From positions 62,001 through 126,000 of the forward strand of contig OMZO01000001.1 of assembly GCA_900315525.1 (NCBI GenBank): DNA of 64,000 bases. Reading direction: 5' to 3'. The translations under genes and the position numbers were made by a program. The stretch is from an uncultured Prevotella sp. GTDB lineage: Bacteria; Bacteroidota; Bacteroidia; Bacteroidales; Bacteroidaceae. Below, piece by piece: positions 9,504 through 18,170 of this stretch. Below the pieces are notes generated by a model. The model was given only the letters and a program-made list of their open reading frames with translations. It made no database searches and was not told where the DNA came from. Position 1 is the stretch's first letter. Each line of letters begins with the position of its first letter.

Positions 9504-10682
9504 AAATAGATCCTTAATGCCATCCATATCGAAGGCAAGGGTGAAACGTAGTGTCTGGTCAAGCGGGTTGCTTCGGGCTGTAGAGATGACATAGCCCACG
9601 TCGAGTGAGAAGACACTCATGCGGAAACCACCACCAACCGTGAAATACTTAAGATTACCTTTTGACTCTGCCTGATGGTGATAACCTGCACGCAGCGAGA
9701 ACTGGTCGTGATAGACATACTCCGCACCCACACTCCACTGGATTTCCTCCAACTCCTCCTTGAAACCTCCGGGCGCATCGCTAAAGCTCTTGAATATGCC
9801 ACTAATAGAACTCACATCACTGTACTCACGACGAACACGATCCTGATAATCGCTGTTTGATTCGCCTTCCTTCTGCTTAGGGACGGTCGGTACCAACAGC
9901 TTATTAGCATCGGCAGCAATTGAAAAACGGTTATATTCGTCAATGGGTATCATCAAAGATGCGCCTAAGCGCATATTTGCTGGCAGGAACTGGCTCTCAT
10001 CATCACCATAGAAGGAGATTTTACTACCGATATTAGAGAGATTCAGGCCAATACCCAACTGACACTCACGACTACCCATCATCAGATAGTTATTATAGTA
10101 CATGGCCAGATCTGCAGCAAAGGCTGAAGCAGGCTTCGAGTCCTCGCTATAGTCATAGCGCAAGTCACTGTGAATCCAACGGATAGCTGCTGCCAGTGAG
10201 AACTTCTCACTCAACATCAGTGAATAGGCGACGTCGAGCGACATCTCATAGGGTTTCACTGACATTCCATCATCAGCAAACACCTCACCAAGGGAGAAAT
10301 AACGAAGCGAACCGGAGACTGCAGAGTAGTCGCCAATCCGATAATAGCCTGCAAGATAAGCCAGATCGATGTCATTAACCAATCGACGAAGCCACGGCGT
10401 ATAGTTCAGAGCGATCCCTGAGCGGCTGATACAGAATGGGTATTTTGCCGGATTCCAATATTGAGAGTTCACATCAGGATCGGTAGCCACGCCGACATCA
10501 CCCATACCCGCACCACGGGCATCAGGCGCTATGGTCTGCGAGACAACGGCATGCTCAACTGGATTGAACATCACTGTCTTATCATCCTGAGCCGAGACAG
10601 TCGCCAGAAAACAGTGAAATACGAACAGCATCACCGTCATCCTTACTGCCATCTGGGATATATGATTTTTCTTACTCATCAT
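9495..10682 (-). CDS. porV: Type IX secretion system outer-membrane protein PorV
   Basis: FadL-like beta-barrel that shuttles cargo with a C-terminal signal from the translocon to the PorU sortase. Signal peptide spans residues 1-31 (ending FLATVSA, then QDDKT), with ATG codons at 10682 and 10679. The N-terminal NPVEHAVVSQTIAPDARGAG and DVGVATDPDVNSQYWNPAKY are typical of PorV/LptO. The rest is amphipathic strands (for example FSLRAGYHH, FRMSVFSLDVGYVIS). 395 residues fits. It follows porU by 21 bp, the arrangement seen in Bacteroidota where the two act as a complex. Confidence 0.93.
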   Translation of the reverse strand: MMSKKNHISQMAVRMTVMLFVFHCFLATVSAQDDKTVMFNPVEHAVVSQTIAPDARGAGMGDVGVATDPDVNSQYWNPAKYPFCISRSGIALNYTPWLRRLVNDIDLAYLAGYYRIGDYSAVSGSLRYFSLGEVFADDGMSVKPYEMSLDVAYSLMLSEKFSLAAAIRWIHSDLRYDYSEDSKPASAFAADLAMYYNNYLMMGSRECQLGIGLNLSNIGSKISFYGDDESQFLPANMRLGASLMIPIDEYNRFSIAADANKLLVPTVPKQKEGESNSDYQDRVRREYSDVSSISGIFKSFSDAPGGFKEELEEIQWSVGAEYVYHDQFSLRAGYHHQAESKGNLKYFTVGGGFRMSVFSLDVGYVISTARSNPLDQTLRFTLAFDMDGIKDLFKR

Positions 10683-10703
10683 TTCTTATAACGTTTATAT
10701 GGT

Positions 10704-13700
10704 CTAATTATTGCCAAGTATAATCAATTTATTGGCACAAGAGGCATTTGTACCCCCATTGCCGGAAAGTTGGATACGGTAGATATAAACACCCGTACGC
10801 AGACGACAACCTCCTCCGATTTTCAGATCCCAATCCACGGTAACCGTTCCTTCTGTAGGCACAGCAGTACGTACCGTATTCCACAACTGTCGTCCGGACA
10901 TATCATAAAGATCAATTGTCAGATCCACTTCACTATTGCTACGGTCATGTGTAATGATAAACGAGGTTGTGGTCGTTGCTGGATTCTTCGTACAGATAAC
11001 ACTGATTTCACCCTCACCGACATTTCTAGCTACATTAAACGACAACTCTGACGTAGATGAATTATTAAGCACATCCCAAGCTCGGAAGAGTAGCTTATGT
11101 TGGCCAATAGAGAGCTCTGGTATAGTGAACCCTACAGAACCACTGCGATAGTCACCGAAGTCATAAGTAAAATAATCATTAAGATTATAGGTCTTTGACA
11201 AAAGTCCATCAATTATCAACTCTAAATCATGCCCCACAGAACTGCCAGATGCATTAATACCACTATCATCATAGAGTTCTGCCCGGAAATAGGGCGTTGC
11301 ATTCACAATGCCGCCATTGACAAACGACTTTGTGTTAAGATAACAATAGATAGACGGACCGACAGAGTCATTGCGGACCTCCGAATTACCATTCAGCACA
11401 AAACTGCCGTTCATACCATGTGCTGCCTCTGTACGTTCATCATCGACCGCGTAGAGGTTCATCATACCGTTTCCTTCCGCGTAACTGATATCCTTAGGAA
11501 CGGCAAATGTCAGATTGAACACCCCGTTACGGATACGATCAGATCCCTGATAAATCGTCTTTGTACGGTCTTTATAGACAAACGGCTCATCTGCCCCCTC
11601 GTCAGACGAATCGTTCAACTGACAGACGATCAGTTCTTCTGCATCACGCACAGTTGCTGTAACGACACCATTATAGTCACTCAGAAGGCATTGCCCATTC
11701 TCCACATGTCCACGAACCTTGACCACCGAGCCAGCGGGCAACTTCTGACTCTCTGCAACAGACAGACCATTGATACTATCAATTACCACATCCGACTGAG
11801 GACAGGCAAGACAAAGTGCAGGATCACCAAGAAGCGTATATTGCAGCTTGTTCGGTGATGTATCACGGCCCTCACTCACCAAATCACACTTAGCCTGCCG
11901 CACCGCTTCACCAATAGCATAGCCCGCTCTCAGCACATAGTCGGTGAAAGTCAGATTCATCTGCTCATTATAGGTTGCATAGACCGTACGGGTAGTGCCA
12001 AAGAAGGCTATGCCACCACCCTGTTTATTGAGCATAACAGTCTCACCGATATTGTCTTCCTGCCCGTCGAAAGGCATGATGTCACAAGATGCCGTTATCC
12101 AAAGGGGCAGAGCATCAGAGACAGAGGACGAGAAATCGTCGAGTTTCATGACAAGTTCGTGTGAGAGGGCATAGGCAGCACCATGGCCCGAATAATTCAT
12201 CATCAGAGCGCCATTTGACATCTGCTGCTTGATCAGACGCGTAACATCAGGATAGGAATAGCCCGTTGCAGACGACTCACGCTTGTATGCATCCCAGTAT
12301 ATCTTATTGATCCGATAGCTAGGATGTTCTGTCTCCACAAGTGTTGCAACCTTGTCAGCCGTAGCCATGTGAGTATTGTTATTACCATCGTCTCCCATCA
12401 TGCAAATGACATTCTGCCATGCACCTGCATGCGTGTTGGCTGCATAGTCCAAGGTCTTATCCACCAATATATTCGCTTCCTCCTGAGTACGTACCGGAAA
12501 GCGGCCTACAGCCACATCTGGTTTGCCCTGATAAGTTATAATAGTACCACTCTGTTGTTGAATCTGTTCTTCATCATCAAGCAAGCAGAAGAAATCGTCG
12601 CTCACATAACAGTTCACATGACTGAAGGAGTTCTCGCTTTCATAGCAGAGTAAGAACTCGTCAGGGTCATACCCCTTCCAGTCAGCACTTAGCATCCGAT
12701 TATCCCACGCCCCATCACCGAAAAGGAGTAAGAAGCGGGGCATGTCGGCCTCGGTTTCTGCACGGTCGTAGAGCATTTTTAGATAGCGTTTATAGGCAGT
12801 TGCGTCCGGTGTGCCACTGGAAAACTCGTTATAAAGTTCATCGGCAGGCACAATCCTGACACGAAGCCCATCATGTTCTTCATGCCATGCTTTCAGACGC
12901 TCAGCCTGAGAAAGAAAAGCCTGTGAAGTTGGGATGACAATGATCATATCTGCAGGCCCGTCTGCATGATAATCTTGATTAGTGATATGATAGAGATATT
13001 CCGGTTCAGGAAAGCTTGCTGTCTCTAAATCAGGCATTGGCTTGGGGGTATTCAGGCGGAAAGAAAGATAATCAAGGCGGAGATTCGCACCAAAGAGTTG
13101 CGTAATCTTAATTGAGTTCTCCGCCTTCAGGCAATTCAGCAGCTGAAAATCAACTACTGTTTCTGCTGCCTCAGTATAAGTATCTAAAGATACATTGCGT
13201 GATATGGTTCCAACCACAGAGTCATTCACGGCAACAGTTGCCTCGAAACTTCCATCATAGGTAAGCGCCACCGACAAGGTACCAGTAGTGCCACTAGCTG
13301 GCAGTCTATAAATCTGTGGTGTTCCCACTTTATAGAGTGTCTTGTCGAAGAGGTTGCGACCACCATGATACCACGCATAATCATCTACTTCATAGAGGAC
13401 ATGATAGTCGGAAGCTAATGGATAATAGGTAGCAAGAAAATCATCCTTACTTATATAGAGTGGGGGCTCCTCGGTTTCTGTCAGGAAATAATGGCCATAA
13501 TTAGAATAAGGATTACGCTGACGGGTAACCGCCTCCGGTGATTCCCATGTGACTGAGCCAACCGCATAAAAGAACCTTTTTCCATTAACCAGACAAACAG
13601 GCACTTCCTGCAGATCATCAGTCTCCTTCAGATAATCACCAGTTAGGCTTTCTGGCTGCAAAGCACCACCATACCCATAGACCTTCACCTTCGAGGCATC

Positions 13701-14252
13701 AGAGAAACCAACTTTCCTCAGTAGTGCGTCAGTCAATTGGTAAATGCCACTCTCCGAGACACGTACCTTCGCCCATACGCCCTCCTTCAGTACTGAATGA
13801 GCGGCATAACGCTCATCACCACTCCCGGCTCGAGTAGAACTCCGGTGAGATGATTTTGAGGTGGCCTGCACGTTCAGCTTAAAACTGACAAGTTTGTAAT
13901 ACCTCCCATTACGGAATGCCAACGGCACCAATGACACATCCAGTATGCCCTGTTTCCTTGCCACGCCAACGTGCTGTGTAACGACAGGTAACTCTGACAA
14001 TGGCACGCCGCTAACATCCTGATATCGACGGATATCCGCCTTGCTCATCTCGATAAATTCCGGGTATTCGATACTAACGGTATAGACAGAGTCTGCATAA
14101 TGAGGGCCGAGTGCTTTTTGCCACGTGAAGACTGGCAACAATGAATCTATCTTGACTTGCGCTGCGGTCAAGTTGAAGAACTCCTGTGCCTCTGCAGAGA
14201 TGCAGAGAGACAGAAGCATGAGACAGATTATTAGCCTTTTAATACGTTTCAC
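10704..14252 (-). CDS. porU: Type IX secretion system sortase PorU (C25 gingipain-like peptidase)
   Basis: Removes the C-terminal signal of T9SS cargo and links it to A-LPS at the cell surface. 1182 residues with a signal peptide (1-22). The C25 caspase-like domain has His690 in NYSGHGAAYA and Cys723 in TASCDIMPFDGQ; this 33-residue spacing matches the His/Cys pair known for the Porphyromonas enzyme. The N-terminal 400 residues are beta-rich, as in PorU. The end (from about residue 1085) looks like a T9SS C-terminal domain, LYDMSGRQLW and GVYIYRIQL, which PorU keeps. No other cargo with a clear C-terminal signal is visible in this window. Confidence 0.93.
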   Translation of the reverse strand: MKRIKRLIICLMLLSLCISAEAQEFFNLTAAQVKIDSLLPVFTWQKALGPHYADSVYTVSIEYPEFIEMSKADIRRYQDVSGVPLSELPVVTQHVGVARKQGILDVSLVPLAFRNGRYYKLVSFKLNVQATSKSSHRSSTRAGSGDERYAAHSVLKEGVWAKVRVSESGIYQLTDALLRKVGFSDASKVKVYGYGGALQPESLTGDYLKETDDLQEVPVCLVNGKRFFYAVGSVTWESPEAVTRQRNPYSNYGHYFLTETEEPPLYISKDDFLATYYPLASDYHVLYEVDDYAWYHGGRNLFDKTLYKVGTPQIYRLPASGTTGTLSVALTYDGSFEATVAVNDSVVGTISRNVSLDTYTEAAETVVDFQLLNCLKAENSIKITQLFGANLRLDYLSFRLNTPKPMPDLETASFPEPEYLYHITNQDYHADGPADMIIVIPTSQAFLSQAERLKAWHEEHDGLRVRIVPADELYNEFSSGTPDATAYKRYLKMLYDRAETEADMPRFLLLFGDGAWDNRMLSADWKGYDPDEFLLCYESENSFSHVNCYVSDDFFCLLDDEEQIQQQSGTIITYQGKPDVAVGRFPVRTQEEANILVDKTLDYAANTHAGAWQNVICMMGDDGNNNTHMATADKVATLVETEHPSYRINKIYWDAYKRESSATGYSYPDVTRLIKQQMSNGALMMNYSGHGAAYALSHELVMKLDDFSSSVSDALPLWITASCDIMPFDGQEDNIGETVMLNKQGGGIAFFGTTRTVYATYNEQMNLTFTDYVLRAGYAIGEAVRQAKCDLVSEGRDTSPNKLQYTLLGDPALCLACPQSDVVIDSINGLSVAESQKLPAGSVVKVRGHVENGQCLLSDYNGVVTATVRDAEELIVCQLNDSSDEGADEPFVYKDRTKTIYQGSDRIRNGVFNLTFAVPKDISYAEGNGMMNLYAVDDERTEAAHGMNGSFVLNGNSEVRNDSVGPSIYCYLNTKSFVNGGIVNATPYFRAELYDDSGINASGSSVGHDLELIIDGLLSKTYNLNDYFTYDFGDYRSGSVGFTIPELSIGQHKLLFRAWDVLNNSSTSELSFNVARNVGEGEISVICTKNPATTTTSFIITHDRSNSEVDLTIDLYDMSGRQLWNTVRTAVPTEGTVTVDWDLKIGGGCRLRTGVYIYRIQLSGNGGTNASCANKLIILGNN

Positions 14253-14287
14253 TGAAATATAAACGTAATAAGGGCCGCTTTATTGCG

Positions 14288-14935
14288 TTACTTACAATTA
14301 AACGACAACACCTTACGTTCTTCAAGCCATCCTTCCAGATGATCGTCGATGTGGACGGGACCAACCCCTGCAGGAGTGCCAGTATAAAGGATATCTCCCG
14401 TCTTTAAGGTAAAGAACTGTGAGATATAGGCTATAATCTCGTCTACCTTATAAAGCATGTCTGACGTGCAGCCTTCCTGAACAGTCTTCCCATTGATGTC
14501 GAGATGGAAATGAAGCCGCTGCAAACCCGACTCCTCACAGACATTATCTGGATCTTTCAGCAACTTTTCCTTTGGGACCCAATCCCCAATAGCAGCAGAG
14601 CCATCGAAACCTTTGCAGATAGTCCAAGGCTGACCTGCCTCCGAAGCTTTCTTCTGGATATCGCGTGCCGTGAAATCGATGCCGATGGTAAGCGCATCAT
14701 AATAGCGATGAGCAAACCGCTCTGGGATATTCTTCCCTAAGCGACAGATGCGCACTACCACCTCTGTCTCGTAATCAATGCGACCCAGGTGGTCTGGTAT
14801 AAAGAAAGGCTTGCCTTGGCTCAGAATCGCTGAGTCAGCCTTTGTAAAGATCACAGGTTCATCAGGACGCTTCAGCGTCCCATGTAATTCCTGATTATGT
14901 GCGGCATAGTTCATGCCAATAGCAAATATCTTCAT
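14288..14935 (-). CDS. Fumarylacetoacetate hydrolase (FAH) family protein
   Basis: Cytosolic metal-dependent hydrolase or decarboxylase acting on 2-oxo-acid-type substrates; many members are acylpyruvases. The start at 14935 (MKIFAIGMNYAAHN) is chosen because the frame upstream of it runs into the promoter. Metal ligands are in YETEVVVRI, and DFTARDIQ, DGSAAIGDWV and TGTPAGVGP are FAH signatures. 215 residues is right for the short single-domain type. First gene before porU (35 bp), so it may share that transcript. The physiological substrate is not evident. Confidence 0.88.
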   Translation of the reverse strand: MKIFAIGMNYAAHNQELHGTLKRPDEPVIFTKADSAILSQGKPFFIPDHLGRIDYETEVVVRICRLGKNIPERFAHRYYDALTIGIDFTARDIQKKASEAGQPWTICKGFDGSAAIGDWVPKEKLLKDPDNVCEESGLQRLHFHLDINGKTVQEGCTSDMLYKVDEIIAYISQFFTLKTGDILYTGTPAGVGPVHIDDHLEGWLEERKVLSFNCK

Positions 14936-14953
14936 AACAGTAAACTTTGCAGG

Positions 14954-14984
14954 CAAAGATACAAAAAAAATCGGCACCGCACAA
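14954..14984 (-). promoter_or_regulatory. Promoter of the FAH-family gene (and perhaps porU-porV-ispF)
   Basis: On the minus strand, TTG (14984-14982) and TATCTTTG (14961-14954) with 20 bp between. The -33 element lies inside the loop of the tsf terminator hairpin, so the two elements are interleaved. Confidence 0.75.
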
Positions 14985-14996
14985 GCAATGCCGATT
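14962..14996 (-). terminator. Rho-independent terminator of the rplM-rpsI-rpsB-tsf operon
   Basis: Minus-strand stem ATCGGCATTGC / GCGGTGCCGAT (G-U pairs allowed) around TTGT, followed by eight T. It starts about 22 bp after the tsf stop codon. Confidence 0.85.
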
Positions 14997-15018
14997 CTTT
15001 TTTATATTTGACTAATGA

Positions 15019-16014
15019 TTAGTCAGCTACGAGTGTGAAGCGCTTGAAAGCAACAATCTTCAGATCCTTATCCTGCTTAGCGAGCCACTGAGCAACAGTA
15101 GCCTTGTCGCCATCACCGAACTGGAACTCCTGGTCTACCAGGCAGTTCTCTTTCAGGAACTTCTGAACACGACCCTTGGCGATGTTCTCAATCATAGGCA
15201 TCTTCAGCTGAGCCTCACCCTCGACCTTTGCATCAGCAATGATCTTGCGAGCCTCGTCAGCCTGAGCCTGAGTGAGCCAGCCCTTGGCCATATTACTCTC
15301 GATATGATCCTCAGAGTCAACAAGGTTGGGGTTCAGACCAGCCTTCTTAAGCTTCATCTCTACAAACTTCTCAACCTGCTCCAGCTTAGTCTTCTCAACT
15401 GCGGTCTTGTACTCCTCATCGAGAATCTTCTGCTCTACGCTCTCCTTATCGAGAGCTACAGGCTTCATAGCTGCAACCTGCATAGCTACAAGGTGACCCT
15501 GCTCGGCAGCGGGCTTATTGGTCTGTACCATCGTGCAGAGCGTGTTCTTGCCCATGTGGTTGTAAACCTCGATGTTATCACCCTCAAGTGTCAGGTAGCC
15601 GTCGAGCTCCATCTTCTCACCAGTGATACCAGAGCGCTGTGTCACAGCCTCCTGAGCGGTCTGGCCATTGATGTTGAGCGCCTTTACAGCCTCAATATCC
15701 TTAGCCTTAGCAGCGATAGCAGCGTCGAGGATGCTCTGAGTCAGAGCGATAAAGTCGGCACCGTTGGCCACGAAGTCGGTCTCGCACTTCAGGGCGAGCA
15801 TGGCAGCAAAGCCATTAACGCTCTTTACGAGTACACAACCATTAGAAGTCTCACGGTCGCTACGCTTAGCAGCGATAGCGAGGCCACGCTCACGGAGGAG
15901 CTCCTTAGCCTTGTCGAAGTCGCCCTCAGCCTCAGTCAGAGCCTTCTTAACGTCGGCCAGACCAGCACCGGTCATTGCGCGAAGCTTCTTGATATCGTCA
16001 ATTGAAATTGCCAT
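15019..16014 (-). CDS. tsf: Translation elongation factor Ts
   Basis: Nucleotide exchange factor that recycles EF-Tu. N-terminal UBA-like domain with KKLRAMTGAGLADVKKAL, then the EF-Ts core LKCETDFVANGADF. 331 residues is longer than E. coli EF-Ts (283), as expected for Bacteroidota. Last gene of the ribosomal operon, 33 bp after rpsB, with a strong terminator downstream. Confidence 0.98.
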   Translation of the reverse strand: MAISIDDIKKLRAMTGAGLADVKKALTEAEGDFDKAKELLRERGLAIAAKRSDRETSNGCVLVKSVNGFAAMLALKCETDFVANGADFIALTQSILDAAIAAKAKDIEAVKALNINGQTAQEAVTQRSGITGEKMELDGYLTLEGDNIEVYNHMGKNTLCTMVQTNKPAAEQGHLVAMQVAAMKPVALDKESVEQKILDEEYKTAVEKTKLEQVEKFVEMKLKKAGLNPNLVDSEDHIESNMAKGWLTQAQADEARKIIADAKVEGEAQLKMPMIENIAKGRVQKFLKENCLVDQEFQFGDGDKATVAQWLAKQDKDLKIVAFKRFTLVAD

Positions 16015-16047
16015 TATCTTTTAAATTTTTAAATTGTTACAATGTTA

Positions 16048-16890
16048 TTATTCTGCAGCAGGAGCCTCTTCCTCAGCAACAGGAGCAGCTTCTTCTACAG
16101 CAGGAGCCTCTTCCTTACGGGGCTTGCGGGCAGCACGCTTAGGCTTAACCTCTTCACCCTCGCCTTCCTGTGCATCAGCAGCCTTCTCGTCAGCCTTCTC
16201 AGCCTTACGCTCCTCAATACCCTCAGCGATAGCAGCGCAGCAAGCGTTAAGAATTACCTCAACACTATCCTTAGCATCATCGTTAGCGGGAATGACGAAG
16301 TCGATATTGTTAGGATCAGAGTTGGTGTCAACGATACCGAACACGGGGATACCCAGACGGTTAGCCTCACGAACAGCAATCTGCTCCTTCAGCACGTCAA
16401 CAACGAAGAGTGCGCTCGGCAGACGAGTCAGGTCAGCGATAGAACCAAGGTTCTTCTCCAACTTTGCACGCTGACGGGTAATCTGCAGCAGCTCGCGCTT
16501 AGAGAGGTTTGAATAGGTACCATCAGCCATCAGCTTATCGATGTTCGCCATTTTCTTCACGGCCTTGCGGATTGTAGGGAAGTTGGTGAGCATACCACCG
16601 GGCCAGCGCTCGATAACATAAGGCATGTTTACGCTAGTAGCCTTCTCTGCAATCACTTCCTTTGTCTGTTTTTTAGTAGCGACGAACAGAATCTTCTTGC
16701 CACTCTTGGCAATCTGCTTCAGGGCATCAGCAGCCTCGTCAATCTTTACTGCGGTCTTGTGCAGGTCGATAATATGGATACCGTTACGCTCGGTATAGAT
16801 GTAGGGAGCCATGGCTGGGTTCCACTTACGCTTCAAGTGGCCGAAGTGACAACCGGCCTGAAGCAACTGATCAAAATTAGTTCTTGCCAT
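16048..16890 (-). CDS. rpsB: 30S ribosomal protein S2
   Basis: Starts MARTNFDQLLQAGCHFGHLK and contains PYIYTERNGIHIIDL, WPGGMLTNF and the C-terminal half VFGIVDTNSDPNNIDF. The last 50 residues are a lineage-type charged Ala/Glu/Lys tail (EEAPAVEEAAPVAEEEAPAA), giving 280 residues against about 240 in E. coli. The 126-bp gap before it may hold an rpsB leader. Confidence 0.98.
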   Translation of the reverse strand: MARTNFDQLLQAGCHFGHLKRKWNPAMAPYIYTERNGIHIIDLHKTAVKIDEAADALKQIAKSGKKILFVATKKQTKEVIAEKATSVNMPYVIERWPGGMLTNFPTIRKAVKKMANIDKLMADGTYSNLSKRELLQITRQRAKLEKNLGSIADLTRLPSALFVVDVLKEQIAVREANRLGIPVFGIVDTNSDPNNIDFVIPANDDAKDSVEVILNACCAAIAEGIEERKAEKADEKAADAQEGEGEEVKPKRAARKPRKEEAPAVEEAAPVAEEEAPAAE

Positions 16891-17016
16891 TTTTGCTTGA
16901 ATCTTTTTAAATTGTTTACTTTCTTTTTAATTCTATTGTTTGTTAGAATCAGCCGAAGGGTAGTCCATAGGAATCCCAACGGTTTAGATACTAAACTGTT
17001 CAGTCTCCTCGTCGGA
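16891..17016 (-). promoter_or_regulatory. rpsI-rpsB intergenic region with a small hairpin
   Basis: This 126-bp non-coding gap inside a ribosomal operon contains, on the minus strand, the hairpin GTTTAG-TAT-CTAAAC about 35 bp after the rpsI stop, then an AT-rich stretch up to the S2 ATG. It could be an S2 autoregulatory site or a processing site. I see no -7 box in it. Confidence 0.3.
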
Positions 17017-17403
17017 TTAACGCTTACTGAACTGGAAGCGACGACGTGCCTTAGGACGACCTGGCTTCTTACGCTCAACCTCACGGCTGTCACGTGTCAG
17101 GAAACCTGCATCCTTAAGCTGCTTCTTATCCTCCTCGTTGATTTTCACAAGTGCACGAGCGATAGCAAGGCGAAGTGCCTGACTCTGACCTGTGAAACCA
17201 CCACCGTCGAGGTTCACCTTGATGTCATACTTCTCAGCTACTTCAAGCAGGTTCAGCGGCTGCTTCACCACATACTGCAGGATAGCTGAAGGGAAATATA
17301 CCTCTAAATCCTTTTTGTTGATCGTGATCTTGCCAGTACCCTCAGAAACATATACGCGGGCTACAGAGCTCTTACGACGACCTATTGCGTTAATTACTTC
17401 CAT
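17017..17403 (-). CDS. rpsI: 30S ribosomal protein S9
   Basis: 128 residues with the classic start NAIGRRKSSVARVYV, GGGFTGQSQALRLAIARAL, and the basic tail KARRRFQFSKR that reaches the P site. 9 bp after rplM. Confidence 0.98.
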   Translation of the reverse strand: MEVINAIGRRKSSVARVYVSEGTGKITINKKDLEVYFPSAILQYVVKQPLNLLEVAEKYDIKVNLDGGGFTGQSQALRLAIARALVKINEEDKKQLKDAGFLTRDSREVERKKPGRPKARRRFQFSKR

Positions 17404-17412
17404 CTTTCCTTA

Positions 17413-17874
17413 TTATTTATACTGGTTAATATCAATAGTCTTTGGCTGCTGAGCGGCATGTGGATGCTCGGTGCCCTCATAAATATAGAGGTTGTTCAGC
17501 AGGCTGCGTCCGAGAGGACCCTTTGGCAGCATACCCTTTACGGCATGACGAAGGAACTTCTCTACACCACCGTTACGCTTGCGAAGTTCAGCAGGCGTCT
17601 GGAAGCGCTGTCCACCAGGATAACCCGTGTAGCGAGTATAGACCTTGTCTGTCTCTTTCTTACCAGTGAATACCACCTTATCGGCATTGATAAGGATTAC
17701 GTTGTCACCGCAATCAACGTGCGGAGTGAAAGTTGGCTTGTACTTTCCGCGAATCAGCTTTGCTACTTTAGAAGCGAGACGACCAACAACCTGGTCTGTG
17801 GCATCGATTACCACCCACTCCTTCTTTGCTGTTTCCTTGTTCACGGAAATAGTCTTGTAACTTAAAGTGTTCAT
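17413..17874 (-). CDS. rplM: 50S ribosomal protein L13
   Basis: 153 residues; contains WVVIDATDQVVGRLAS, GDNVILINADKV and MLPKGPLGR. First gene of the operon rplM-rpsI-rpsB-tsf. Upstream is a roughly 215-nt leader with several hairpins, consistent with ribosomal-protein autoregulation, and a promoter buried in a long palindrome. Confidence 0.98.
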   Translation of the reverse strand: MNTLSYKTISVNKETAKKEWVVIDATDQVVGRLASKVAKLIRGKYKPTFTPHVDCGDNVILINADKVVFTGKKETDKVYTRYTGYPGGQRFQTPAELRKRNGGVEKFLRHAVKGMLPKGPLGRSLLNNLYIYEGTEHPHAAQQPKTIDINQYK

Positions 17875-18089
17875 TTTAAATTTACTACTAAAAAACAGTT
17901 TAACTTAATTAAATATGTACGCACACAAACCCACATCCAGGGTCTAACTCCCGGCTGCAAGTCTAACGAATGCGCTGGAACCTTGCGATTCCTTTGCTGG
18001 ACTGACGATTCACGAACCACTGCGCCCGGCCAAAGACGCCGCTATTCACACCCCAATCCACGGGGATTCTAAGTCTCTCCCCAATAATC
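17875..18089 (-). promoter_or_regulatory. Structured 5' leader of the rplM operon
   Basis: About 215 non-coding nucleotides between the predicted transcription start and the L13 ATG. On the minus strand it can form GGGGA-N11-TCCCC near the 5' end, GGAA-N8-TTCC in the middle, and a region with two GTTAGAC copies around GCAGCCGGGA. It is more GC-rich than ordinary intergenic DNA here. Ribosomal-protein leaders ahead of L13 are known in several phyla; binding by L13 itself is inference. Confidence 0.5.
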
Positions 18090-18139
18090 GGACTGCAAAG
18101 GTACACCTTTTTATCCATACGCGTGTGCCTTTGCAGTCC
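18090..18139. repeat. 50-bp palindrome enclosing the rplM promoter
   Basis: GGACTGCAAAGG at 18090-18101 and its exact complement CCTTTGCAGTCC at 18128-18139; after one mismatch the arms continue with ACAC/GTGT, giving 17-bp arms around a 16-bp centre. The minus-strand -7 box TACCTTTG (18103-18096) is part of the left arm. The right arm would place a similar but weaker box (TGCCTTTG) facing the other way, where no gene exists. Confidence 0.8.
18096..18103 (-). promoter_or_regulatory. -7 element of the rplM operon promoter
   Basis: TACCTTTG on the minus strand, with expected transcription start near 18089. No TTG is seen at the expected -33 distance, so activity may depend on the surrounding palindrome. 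Confidence 0.6.
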
Positions 18140-18170
18140 AAAAAGTAAAGATTTATATTTTTTTAACCTT

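Noticed and set aside
11229..11858. Plus-strand open frame of 209 codons
   Set aside because: Antisense to porU; Cys/Ile-rich composition is not that of a real protein.
18124..18139. Plus-strand promoter TGCCTTTG at the right arm of the rplM palindrome
   Set aside because: The box departs from TAnnTTTG and no plus-strand gene follows.
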